A DNA stretch of 64,000 nucleotides from Stigmatella aurantiaca DW4/3-1 (lineage in GTDB: Bacteria; Myxococcota; Myxococcia; Myxococcales; Myxococcaceae), in NCBI RefSeq assembly GCF_000165485.1, contig NC_014623.1, positions 6,094,893-6,158,892 on the forward strand, read 5' to 3'. Positions 35,601 to 42,461 of the stretch are shown here, in pieces (position 1 is the first letter of the stretch; the number at the start of each line of letters is the position of its first letter). A model generated the notes under the pieces. It saw only the letters and a program-made list of their open reading frames with translations. It was not told where the DNA came from and made no database searches. A program made the translations under genes and the position numbers.

Positions 35601-35924
35601 CACGCGTGACGCTTCGGTGGGAGGGGAGAGGGCCGGGCTGGGGGGCGTGGAGACTTCCTCCGCGAGGCTTGCACCACATTCGAGGCACAGCTGCTCTCCG
35701 GCATCGAGGGCATGCCCATTGGTGCAGCGGAAGACCGCGGGCGGCGCCGCCGGAACCTGGGGCGGGAGCGGGGCGGCCCCGCCTTGGACGCGTATCTCCT
35801 CGTCGGAGAGCGGCCAGTGGCAAGGGCCGTGAGCCAGGAGGTTTTCGCAGAGGATCTCCGAGGCTGGACGCTCGGTCCCACACTGCGGACACACGCGGAT
35901 GAAGGTCTGCGCGGACTGCGTCAT
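29673..35924 (-). CDS. 2083-aa zinc ribbon / Ser-Thr kinase-like / SF1 helicase / Vsr-like nuclease fusion
   Basis: Domains in order: zinc ribbons (CPQCGTERP; CLECGASL, residues 10-85); a kinase-like domain (about 110-350) with HRDIRPSTILV and ITDFGSARL and a YSAPESI loop, but no VAIK lysine (ALLTLY there); a DUF4011-like region (about 700-880); a UPF1/COG1112 SF1 helicase with Walker A VEGPPGTGKSQT (near 970), Walker B VIYDEASQMP (near 1637), GDEKQMPPT and LNVAVTRARER; and a C-terminal MTES_1575/Vsr-like nuclease (about 1975-2083) with DFAIVDP and IAIECDAP. Kinase plus COG1112 helicase recalls Mokosh anti-phage proteins. Its ATG overlaps the stop of the radical-SAM gene. Confidence 0.9.
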   Translation of the reverse strand: MTQSAQTFIRVCPQCGTERPASEILCENLLAHGPCHWPLSDEEIRVQGGAAPLPPQVPAAPPAVFRCTNGHALDAGEQLCLECGASLAEEVSTPPSPALSPPTEASRVVDGWRLLAPVPSAEGPWERFLAEESSGGRRALLTLYAQGAEPDPAVHEVLRRTARDHIPELFANGRHEGRAYEVFEHIERGTLADAGFFAAGRSDDLRQMTDELGRALADFAEMGLRHRDIRPSTILVRSREPLDLVITDFGSARLSDFDLESVAPLRLTRYSAPESIVGAVSAASDWWSLGLILLEQATAGACFTGVDDRAFQLHVVTRGVDVPAELDPSLRLLLRGLLTRDPLKRWSWPQVQAWLAGEPVEASENGAASSEEPQGPTLRLQEKVFSRPELFALAAAEAHNWEEARTFTLRGAVSTWLEERGADPKLRSQVRQLASDEALSEDFRHALVLMAMNPSLPLTWMGDIVTPAWLLMHPEEGYALVTGKVSRHLEQMGREPWLVRMRVRAEAVRERAGLLKIDLDEDRIRVALLASSRANLEAERAALRRLYPDTDHAGLASIVERTRLTDEELILLVSASTQQFNSLGLLVERATELAQRTSVTLDKAEVEAWLVRPRRDVFAEVDARTANFARCGIARVDEWADTFRVERRMPLERAVVLLAVPREAWKEPPKQHYVANLLELFEKRVAGSVQRGPLARFVLGKTTPRVDLAELGTAARPAEALLQHVLGRSDSFVSLDPEPLATGPVEGRMRRLVNHALMFRRDTGIDGRYLGFPFLVMRPTRATSSSAAPRLVPILLWPIALELPAGGRVATLAFDREREEVRLNPAIEGLLDAAEFAKWKTARNELLERPSIGVGEVMDIFGALAVPRARKLTRLPGKDLQLPAGAREIACSAALFNAEFTGQSLSEDLRQMRRMPPAGTGLETALRVSAEPPVSTPLGAVPERERFLTVESDPSQEAAVLRARTAPGLLVEGPPGTGKSQTIVNIVADAIGRGESVLVVCQKQAALRVVEKRLAAEGLKERLFVVVDINRDREPIVRALREQEEAIRKADPAHAAALRKQRAGSAGRIETLEAEVDRHHEALHAVDGVTGLSYRSLLGELVGLEAEGNRVNVPSLRLQLAKLDHETISRLEEVCGPLASLWLGSRYEGSPLGVLSDFPADQGVIDAFLREFKRFVQTETERRDVLAQPHRFDVDDPRPLREWLDQHGRMFEAMPTKLRTQLAEWFELFTPRRDGAIPGVEAIDSLEKEADALGRLDERDHDGALFNVLSALPPGELREWHETAKHATAEASFWGRLNPSRWQRRRRLRAFLVSHGEEPTEPRMAALRQSFALELRLRTSRRAVAEVRESLWLEAHQDPSSLRMLRREVEDLLTLLRPVQTAIAAVRACPRPAEAEEMARSGEMEGYRRLQGAFDAAFTRHAARARSRAALNSLAQWFQEGWIADCERGIAHGRAAPDNLLGIVQELGTLEAFQRFRVRAKGLPPDALAVFAALRGVESALRALPTEALEEQVRRIIRREALLGWKLRMEQARPELLLERQELETRVKKLAECDQQMRELNRQLLAIDFDRSRLGSAAAWDSITRLRGPRMKRLREVLDQGVDLGLMHLRPIWLMNPDVASRLLPLKARLFDLVIYDEASQMPVEHAVPTLFRAGRAVISGDEKQMPPTSFFSSRIDGDEDEEFDGEELDEAATEAERTAHEETWNRREVKDCPDLLQLGRGVLPSTTLQIHYRSKYRELIGYSNAAFYGNRLSVPARHPETEIRRVRPVEVLRVDGVYSEQTNEAEARSVVELLAKLWKAPAEKRPSIGVVTFNRKQADLVEEVLEQRAEKDTEFQHAYQAERDRVQDGEDMGFFVKNVENVQGDERDIIVFSTTFGRDKNKSFRRNFGVLGQAGGERRLNVAVTRARERVILVTSIPVGEVSDMLASRRAPDKPRDYLQAYLDYAQKLSAGELELVRGATERLSTEMGSQRAKKRPPDGFATAVAGYIRKLGHEAVPRDDDDAFGLDFAIVDPRTGLFGIAIECDAPCHELLERARAREIWRPGVLARAIPKVHRVSSHAWYHHPEQEQQRLRDAIQAALG

Positions 35925-36577
35925 GAATGCGTTCTCTCGTCGAGGAGCCTCGCCTCCGTCGTGGAAGCGGTGTGCCCATCCTGGGTCAGCAGCATGGAGA
36001 GTCTTCGTAGATCGCCCCGATGGGGAATACCTGCCATCCAGACCGTGCCATCCTCGTCGAAGAGCACGTCGAGTCGCCGATCGCCCTCTCCGAGGGGGCG
36101 CTCACAGGCGCGGAATCTCTCCTCTCCGAGCGGGGTGAGGCAGTGCAACCTCTGGTTGTCACTGCCGCGCAAGGCGAGCGTCTGAGGGGTATTCACCTCG
36201 AAGGGATCGGAGATGAGAGCGTCGATGAGGCCCGCGCAAGCGCTGAGGTGCGGAGCGAGCGCCTCCCATGAATGACCGGAGTACACGAGGATGTCGCCGT
36301 GAGTGGAGGCCCGGAGACTCATGAGGAGCGCACGCAAGGCCTCGGGTTGATCGAAAGGCTCTCCACCACTGATCGTGACGCCGTCGGCTTGAGCGAGCCA
36401 GGGAGTGATCGCCTCCATCACGGCGTGCACGGTCGTCCAGCCGCGCTCCGTTGTCCAAGTATCGGCGGAGATACAGCCCGGGCAGCGAATCGAGCAGCCC
36501 TGAAGCCAGATGCCGATGCGGGCTCCGGGGCCGAGGGTGTGGACAGGGTAATGGAGCCGCGACAGGGAGAGCTTCAT
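35921..36577 (-). CDS. small radical-SAM protein (NrdG-like activase fold)
   Basis: This 218-aa protein begins with a radical-SAM cluster motif CSIRCPGC (Cx3Cx2C, residues 28-35) inside GIWLQGCSIRCPGC, followed by the SAM-binding GG(E) motif TISGGEPFDQPEA. This layout matches NrdG-type activases, which install a glycyl radical. The C-terminal 60 residues are extra and unassigned. No glycyl-radical enzyme lies nearby, so its target is probably one of the operon partners or a nucleotide/nucleic acid. It overlaps both neighbours by 4 bp (ATGA junctions), so it is translated in step with the AAA+ and the kinase-helicase genes. Confidence 0.88.
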   Translation of the reverse strand: MKLSLSRLHYPVHTLGPGARIGIWLQGCSIRCPGCISADTWTTERGWTTVHAVMEAITPWLAQADGVTISGGEPFDQPEALRALLMSLRASTHGDILVYSGHSWEALAPHLSACAGLIDALISDPFEVNTPQTLALRGSDNQRLHCLTPLGEERFRACERPLGEGDRRLDVLFDEDGTVWMAGIPHRGDLRRLSMLLTQDGHTASTTEARLLDERTHS

Positions 36578-38439
36578 CCGGTCGTTCCAGGAGTGCCGAT
36601 ATCGACGAAGTGGAGCATGGTGGTGCTTCCAAGCTCCACGCCGCGCACTTCGAAAGACTGGCCTTGCGAGGCGTCCGCATCGAAGAGGGCACGGGCGAGT
36701 GGGTTGAGCAGGTGCGTCTCGACCTTGTTCCGAATTCCGCGGCCTCCATTGGACAGATCCGCGAGGCAGAGGGACCGTAGCCGCCCGAGGGAGGTGGCAT
36801 CCAGGCGGACCGAGATTCCCTGCGCCGACGCGATGTCCGACAGCGTGGACTCCACCATGTCGGCGAAGATCTGCTCCGCCACCGCGGGACGGATGAAGTC
36901 GAAGACGAGCACGTTGTCTCCGATGCGGTTGAGGATCTCAGGCCGGTTGAGCACGGCCTTGAAGTGGTGCTCGATCTCCGAACGTACCCGTGCCTCGACC
37001 TCCGTGAAGCCATCCTCGGGTGTGACGTTGGGCACCCGGCTTCCGTCCGCCTGGAGCCGGTAGATGCCAAGGTTTGACGTGAAGACGATGAAGGCCTCTG
37101 AGAAGTAGACGCGGTCTCCGCGACCCGAGGTCAAAACGCCGTCGTCCAGGATCTGGAGGAACTTGTCGAGGATGCGCGGATGCGCCTTCTCGATCTCATC
37201 GAAGAGGACCACACTGAAAGGCCGCTCCCGGATGGCATTGGTGAGCTCTCCCCCGACGTCGTAACCGACATAGCCCGGCGGTGCGCCAATGAGGCGCTGG
37301 TCGGAGTGCTCCGCGCTGAACTCGGACATGTCGAAGCGAATGTACGCGCCCTGATCTCCGAAGAGCAGGTGGGTGATGGTCTTCGCCAGCTCGGTCTTTC
37401 CGACACCTGTGGGGCCCGCGAGGAAGGCCACGCCGCGCGGCCGACCGCCTCGGCGGGGCGCGCCGACGCCCGTCACGGCACGCTTGATGATGTCGAGCAT
37501 GTGGACGACCGCATGCTCTTGGCCCTTCACACGATTGCGGATGAAGTCCGTGGCTCCCCGGATTCTGGCGCGGTCGATCCTTCTCCAGGGGTCCTCGGTG
37601 ACGCCCACCTTGTAGCGCCTGACGGCATCCGCGATCTCGGCGAAGCCCAATCCCTCTGTGCGGCCCAACTGGACGATGGAGGTGAGGTCCACCAGCAGCA
37701 ATCCCTCTGTCTGATCGACGAAGTCATCCAAGGCTTTGGTGGCCGCGAGAGGATCCGCCTTGAGATAGCCATCCAGGCTCCGCAGCAAGGAGGCGGCGAG
37801 AGGCCGCCGGGCTCGGTGATCCGGCTTGGCGATGGGCACGTGCCGGAGCCGTGGATTGCCAATCAGCAGCCAGTCGGGCAGATCCCCTTCCTTGTCGACG
37901 ACCCACAGTACCGTGTTGAAGAAGGGACGTGGCGGCGTGCCGTGCGGTCGTGACCGTGCCTGATGAGAGAGCACCAGCGCCCGCGTGAATGCCTGGTGTT
38001 CCGGGCCGGAGATGGCCTCGGCACGAACAATCATGCGGGAGGCGAAATCAGCCACAAGTGCAACGGGCTCACCGGGGCGGCCGACGATCCGCTGAAGGGT
38101 CTCGGTGAAGAGCTCGAGGCCCGCAGGAGCCGCCCCATTCACCGCCTGCAAGCCGAGCTGCTTCATCACCTCCGTGCCCTGAGAGGGGTCCTCGTTCGGG
38201 AGTGAGATGACCTTGAATCCCGCAGCGGGGTCATAGGAGATGACGTGCGCGAAGCCAGCGAATCTCAGCTCCGCTGCAAGCACTTGAAGCATGGGACGTG
38301 GGGTGAGCACCCCAGAGCCTGCTTCGAAGAGTTGCAGGTCTCTCACATTTCCGGAGAGCACGAACTGGCTCTTGAGCGGCAGAAAGCGCAGCAGATCTCT
38401 CAACCATCGGGGCTTCTCGAAGGTCCTTTCAGCCGCCAT
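36574..38439 (-). CDS. Clp/HSP100 D2-type AAA+ ATPase with novel N-terminal domain
   Basis: The C-terminal half (about residues 275-600) is a ClpA/ClpB second AAA+ module: Walker A AGPTGVGKTELAKT (near 343), GAPPGYVGYDVGGELT, Walker B VVLFDEIEKAHP (near 411), sensor strand IVFTSNLG and a ClpB-type C-terminal domain (LNRPEILNRIGDN). The N-terminal 270 residues (FVLSGNVRDLQ; VLWVVDKEGDLPDWLLIGNP) resemble a degenerate NTPase rather than a Clp N-domain or D1. It may act as an unfoldase/remodeller for the operon's other products. A GTG at 38451 is in frame, but GGAGA before ATG 38439 favours the shorter start. First gene of the operon. Confidence 0.88.
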   Translation of the reverse strand: MAAERTFEKPRWLRDLLRFLPLKSQFVLSGNVRDLQLFEAGSGVLTPRPMLQVLAAELRFAGFAHVISYDPAAGFKVISLPNEDPSQGTEVMKQLGLQAVNGAAPAGLELFTETLQRIVGRPGEPVALVADFASRMIVRAEAISGPEHQAFTRALVLSHQARSRPHGTPPRPFFNTVLWVVDKEGDLPDWLLIGNPRLRHVPIAKPDHRARRPLAASLLRSLDGYLKADPLAATKALDDFVDQTEGLLLVDLTSIVQLGRTEGLGFAEIADAVRRYKVGVTEDPWRRIDRARIRGATDFIRNRVKGQEHAVVHMLDIIKRAVTGVGAPRRGGRPRGVAFLAGPTGVGKTELAKTITHLLFGDQGAYIRFDMSEFSAEHSDQRLIGAPPGYVGYDVGGELTNAIRERPFSVVLFDEIEKAHPRILDKFLQILDDGVLTSGRGDRVYFSEAFIVFTSNLGIYRLQADGSRVPNVTPEDGFTEVEARVRSEIEHHFKAVLNRPEILNRIGDNVLVFDFIRPAVAEQIFADMVESTLSDIASAQGISVRLDATSLGRLRSLCLADLSNGGRGIRNKVETHLLNPLARALFDADASQGQSFEVRGVELGSTTMLHFVDIGTPGTTG

Positions 38440-38911
38440 GTGATTCTCCACGTCTCCCCAGTGCCTGTGAGAGATTCCCAGCGCCGTGCGGAGCGCTGAC
38501 GGTAGCGCCTCCCAGAGAAAACAGCATCAGTGCCAGGGCATGGCGCGGCGCCTCTCTCGGCGGGATGAGCTAGATTTTTTCGATGAGGACTTATCGGCGC
38601 TCGTTCATGGACATTCATCCCGTCCCCCAGAACGGGAGGTCATGATACGCCACGCGCTGGAGTTGGCCTTCCGGTACCAGTTGGTGGGCCCCCTCGAGCC
38701 GTACAACCGCCGATAGGAAGGAGGGGTGCGCTGTTGCAGGGTGCGGCCCGGGGCACTGCGGGGCAAGAGGGCTGCTGGAGGGGGCCCCCAGGCCGATGCG
38801 TCTGGCCGGTGGAGCGGCCGTGCAGCCCCTTCAGACACACCTCTGCCAACGCCGTGCTCCCAGGGGAACTCGGCCGCTGGCTGGCGCGCCTTGGCTCCGG
38901 CAGGGGGGCTT
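38440..38911. other. gene-free upstream region of the four-gene operon
   Basis: No convincing gene lies here. Frames on either strand lack start signals and family motifs. The part next to 38439 should contain the operon promoter; an AT-rich patch (agattttttcgatgagg near 38572) is the only low-GC spot. The distal part, 38640 onward, is sequence beyond the end of the transposase remnant and looks like decayed DNA. Confidence 0.4.
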
Positions 38912-39135
38912 TCACCCCCACCACGCGCTCTGGGGGGCCCCTGCGCAGGGGCCAGCCTCGGCGGCTGCCAGGGCAGTGCCAGGTGCTCCAATATTGCCCG
39001 CACTGCCTGCCGCCCCATTAGGTACGCCAGCACCCTGCGCCGACCCCCACACCGCGGGCAGCAGAACACTTCCAGCGCGAATGTACGACGCAGAAGGCCG
39101 GCCCAATCCACCCTCGGCGCTGCTCCTTCTTTGCC
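38912..39135 (-). pseudogene. remnant of IS91-like transposase C-terminus, copy B
   Basis: The minus frame reads APRVDWAGLLRRTFALEV, then FCCPRCGGRRRVLAYLMG, then AVRAILEHLALPWQPPRLAPAQGPP, the typical C-terminal tail of IS91-family transposases with its CPRCGGRRR zinc motif. The natural ending PQSAWWG-stop lies in another frame at 38912, so a one-base shift occurred in the C-rich run just before it. The 5' bulk of the gene is gone. It has the same orientation as copy A at 28109 and flanks the operon on the opposite side. Confidence 0.75.
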
Positions 39136-39317
39136 AGTCCGGCAGTGGGTAAAGGCGGGTGAGCGCGGCACGCGACGCCATCGAGTTCCTGTGCCGACGA
39201 AGGGGAGGCGGAAAAACCGAGGGCACTGCGCAACCTCAAGGTTCGAGCTCCGGACCTCCGCCCGCTCGAACATCCCAGGCGTCGAGAAGGTGGCGGAGGT
39301 GAGCGCCAGTCCGAGTT

Positions 39318-39332
39318 GGGCGCCTGCCTAAT
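39318..39332 (+). repeat. 15-bp direct repeat, right island border
   Basis: Second copy of GGGCGCCTGCCTAAT (first at 27028-27042). It abuts the stop codon of the beta-helix lipoprotein, the first gene outside the accessory segment on this side. Confidence 0.5.
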
Positions 39333-41020
39333 TAGGGCGAGAGGCGCAGCAAACCCACCCCTCGCTGCGACCACTCGGTTCCGGGCGCCGTGCGCAAATC
39401 ATCCACCGGCAGGGGCAATGGCTCCCACACCGACAGGTTCGCGGGGGGAATCTTGTTGGTGTTCGCCGAGCGCGCCCGGTAGAGCTGACCGTCGTGCATC
39501 ACCAGCGCCCCCGCCGGGTACGTCACCTCGGGGGCGCCTGCAGCCAAGGTGGCCGTGTCCGTCCACATCTCGAGTTGCCGGGTCGCGGTTCCCGCTGGCA
39601 GCCCCGAGGCCACGAATTGCAGGGCCGAGACCGGACCGTTGACATTCCCCGTGGCAGTGACCTTCCCCGCGCTGCCGCTCCCGCCCGTGATGCCCTGAAC
39701 AAGCTTGCGCCCTCCCTCCCAGACGTTGTCTTTCAGCGTGGTGGGCGAGTCGATCGTGGCGTTCAGCCGGAAGACGACGCCCGGGTCCGTCGTGGATGGA
39801 TAAACAGACGTGTAACCAAAATCGAGCCCCCGGAACGCGTTGCGTTCCCAAAGGTAGGTCGCATCGGGCCCAGAGGTGCCACCCACGTAGATGCCAAGGT
39901 TCAGCGTGTCCGCGAAGTAGTTGTCCGAGAACTTCACATTCAACGGAGCATCCCCCGCCTCTGACCCGGCGAAGAAGTTCAGCAGCGCCGCGGCCCCCCC
40001 CAAGAAGACGTTGTGGTGGAAGTGGATGAACCCTCCCCGGACCTGCGCTTGCGAGTTGTTGTCCTGATACATCTGGAAGGCCGCACGCCAGTCGAGCGCC
40101 CCATAAGCGAAAACGTTGTGGTGAACCTCCGCGCCATCACCGAGGTTCTGCACCTGGAGGGATTCCGTCCCGGTGCGCACAAGCCGGTTATTGTAGACCT
40201 TCAGGCCAGACCCCAGAGGCGTGGGAGCGCCTTGCGTCGACCCGAAGTAGATGGCCTCGCTGGCGGTATCGTGGATGTACAAGTCGTGCAGACGGATCCC
40301 ATCGAGGGGCGGCACCGTTCCCCCGTTGGCCGACTGGTTGATGCGAAGTCCCGCGAAGCCAGCCCGGGTGATTTCCACGAACTCCACCTCGAAGCTGTGG
40401 GCCTGGCCAATGCCGAGCCCCATGTGCCCGCCATTCAGGAACACATCGTCGCTCAGGAAGCCATAGCGGGAGCGAGAGGTGGCATAGGCGCCACACCGAT
40501 GGCCCGGGAAGTCCGCGTGGCCAGTGCCGGAGTCCGGATCATACCGGCCGGTGAGGATCCAGTTCGCGCCCCCCCCCATGGACCAGATGTACCCCTGGGT
40601 ACTTCCCGCGGGAGGGCGAATGACCACCTGCCCTCCTTGGTTCGTGATGATCAGCGGCCGGGCCGCGGTGCGCTCCGGAAGATTTCCCAGGTTGATGAGG
40701 GTGTAGTTCCCCGCCACGACGTAGAGCCGGTCCAGGGTGCTCCAATTCACCGCCGGAAAGCGCGCCTGCACATCCGGGATGTAGAGCTCTCCCTTGCTGT
40801 TGGGACCCGGAAGCGTGAAGGTGCTTGCCGGGACACCGAAGTGGCCAAAGCGCTCGCAGCTCTCTGCGATTCCCCCATCCCCGCCGGATCCTCCATCCTG
40901 GGGGCCCGTCCCCCCCGCATCCTCAATGCCCCCGTCTTCGGGGGAACCTTCCTTGGATGATCCCCCACAGCCTGCGGCGATGAGGGCAACGACAGCGCAG
41001 GTGAGCCAATTCCGGTGCAT
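39332..41020 (-). CDS. parallel beta-helix lipoprotein with C-terminal carbohydrate-binding-like segment
   Basis: This 562-aa protein has a lipobox (LIAAGC) and a Gly/Asp/Pro-rich linker to about residue 50. Residues about 80-450 show the parallel beta-helix rhythm of polysaccharide-acting proteins (LHDLYIHDTASEAIYFGS; LKVYNNRLVRTG; FHHNVFLGG; KFSDNYFAD). The C-terminal part (YPAGALVMHDGQLYRARSAN ... LSVWEPL) resembles a CBM5/12-type chitin-binding module. It is probably a surface-anchored polysaccharide lyase or binder; catalytic residues cannot be assigned. Its stop touches the right border repeat of the island. Confidence 0.8.
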   Translation of the reverse strand: MHRNWLTCAVVALIAAGCGGSSKEGSPEDGGIEDAGGTGPQDGGSGGDGGIAESCERFGHFGVPASTFTLPGPNSKGELYIPDVQARFPAVNWSTLDRLYVVAGNYTLINLGNLPERTAARPLIITNQGGQVVIRPPAGSTQGYIWSMGGGANWILTGRYDPDSGTGHADFPGHRCGAYATSRSRYGFLSDDVFLNGGHMGLGIGQAHSFEVEFVEITRAGFAGLRINQSANGGTVPPLDGIRLHDLYIHDTASEAIYFGSTQGAPTPLGSGLKVYNNRLVRTGTESLQVQNLGDGAEVHHNVFAYGALDWRAAFQMYQDNNSQAQVRGGFIHFHHNVFLGGAAALLNFFAGSEAGDAPLNVKFSDNYFADTLNLGIYVGGTSGPDATYLWERNAFRGLDFGYTSVYPSTTDPGVVFRLNATIDSPTTLKDNVWEGGRKLVQGITGGSGSAGKVTATGNVNGPVSALQFVASGLPAGTATRQLEMWTDTATLAAGAPEVTYPAGALVMHDGQLYRARSANTNKIPPANLSVWEPLPLPVDDLRTAPGTEWSQRGVGLLRLSP

Positions 41021-41149
41021 GCACGAACTCCTTCGAGAGGGACCGGGGCCAGCCTAGCCGCAGCAGAAACCAGGCACCGATCCATTCCGTCCCCCGGCCA
41101 CACCGCAGCAGGGTCCCAGGCGATTTCATCTTCGCCTGTGGGAGCCTCA

Positions 41150-42343
41150 TCAAGGCGGAGGGGGGGCGTTGAACTCTGGAATCAACTCCCCCGTGAGGCG
41201 GATGCTCTTCATGACCTTCTCGTGCGGCAGGGCCCCCACCTGATGGAAGGACATGAGGGCGTCGATGCCGAGCGCCTCATAGCGCTTCAGCCGCTTGCGC
41301 ACCTGCTCCTTCGAGCCGACGATCAGGGACTCCTGCTCGCTCAGCACCTCCCATAGGTCCTCGTCCGGAACCGTCTCACCCTGCACGACCCGGCTCAGGA
41401 GCCGCTGGGCCCGTGACTGCGGGGCGTTCGGATCCTTCTTGCGCCCGTACTGGCCCGCCAGTCCGCCTCCTGCTGGGTCCTTCGCGAGCACCTCCAGCTC
41501 GGCCGCCGACTGGATGAAGTGCTCCTTCGCCTCGAAAAAGGTGAGCGAGCCGTTGGTGTACCAGGCCGCCGCCTTCGCGGCACCGTTCTCCATCGCCTCC
41601 TGCTCACTGTCCGCGCAGTGGACGAAGGTGAAGAAAGCCACCTGATCATTCACGCGTTCACCCACCGGCTTGCAGTTCTTGCGGAGGGCTTCCCGGTAGA
41701 GGTGGATCATGTCCGCCACTTCGTCCAAGGAGGCCCACAACGTCACGCCCAGCGCCCCCACGCCGTTGCGCCCCGCTTGCTCGAACGAGGCGGGGCTGGA
41801 GCAAGCCTGCCAGAGCGCCGGGTGCGGCTTGCGGTACGGCTTCGGGACGACGTTGATGTTGCGGATCTGGTAGTCCTTGCTGTCCCAGGAGAACGGCTCC
41901 GAGCCCCACATCTTGGGGATCATCTCGAACGCCTGCTGCATCTGCCCACGGGTGAGGTCGGGGTCGATGTTGAAGGTCCGCCACTCGGGGACAGTGCTCC
42001 GGGCGAGCCCGAGCTGGAAGCGGCCCCCACTCAGGTGGTCGATGAAGGCGGCGCGCTCGGCGATGCGAATGGGGTGGTTAAACCGCGCGGGCGCGAGCAC
42101 GGATGAGTGGCCGACGTGCATGCGCCGGGTGCTCATGGCGATGGCCGTGAGCATGCACTCCGGCGCCGAGCTGTAGCTGAACTCCATCGCGGCGTGGTGC
42201 TCCACTTGCCACCACACCCCGTACCCCATCTCATCCGCCAACCGGGCCTGCTCCAGCGTCTCCTGGATCAATCGGTGTTCGTGATTCTCGCCGTCCCACA
42301 GCGCCTTCGGTTGCTGCATCTCCGAGAAGATATCGAGTCTCAT
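41150..42343 (-). CDS. LLM-class flavin-dependent oxidoreductase
   Basis: This 397-aa protein belongs to the bacterial luciferase-like monooxygenase family, TIM-barrel enzymes using reduced FMN and oxygen. Supporting strings are YGVWWQVEHHAAMEFSY, ISMSTRR-like AIAMSTRRMHVGHSSVLAPA, RAAFIDHLSGGRFQLGLARS and GVGALGVTLWASLDEVADM. The substrate is not predictable from sequence. Start is the ATG at 42343. It stands alone, flanked by lipoprotein genes in the same direction with spacers above 100 bp. Confidence 0.88.
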   Translation of the reverse strand: MRLDIFSEMQQPKALWDGENHEHRLIQETLEQARLADEMGYGVWWQVEHHAAMEFSYSSAPECMLTAIAMSTRRMHVGHSSVLAPARFNHPIRIAERAAFIDHLSGGRFQLGLARSTVPEWRTFNIDPDLTRGQMQQAFEMIPKMWGSEPFSWDSKDYQIRNINVVPKPYRKPHPALWQACSSPASFEQAGRNGVGALGVTLWASLDEVADMIHLYREALRKNCKPVGERVNDQVAFFTFVHCADSEQEAMENGAAKAAAWYTNGSLTFFEAKEHFIQSAAELEVLAKDPAGGGLAGQYGRKKDPNAPQSRAQRLLSRVVQGETVPDEDLWEVLSEQESLIVGSKEQVRKRLKRYEALGIDALMSFHQVGALPHEKVMKSIRLTGELIPEFNAPPPP

Positions 42344-42461
42344 TCACTTCTCCGCGCGGAGGCATCCCTCGGGAGCCCGGGTATTCTGGGCATGCTGCCT
42401 GAGACCGGGCCGGCTTGCAGCACGGCCCGCCCATGCGGAGGAGTCGCTCGCCCCCGGCGGC

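Noticed and set aside
38440-38540. Sigma-54-like site (TGGCAC...GC) before the AAA+ gene
   Set aside because: The GG to GC distance is three bases too short for a -24/-12 promoter.
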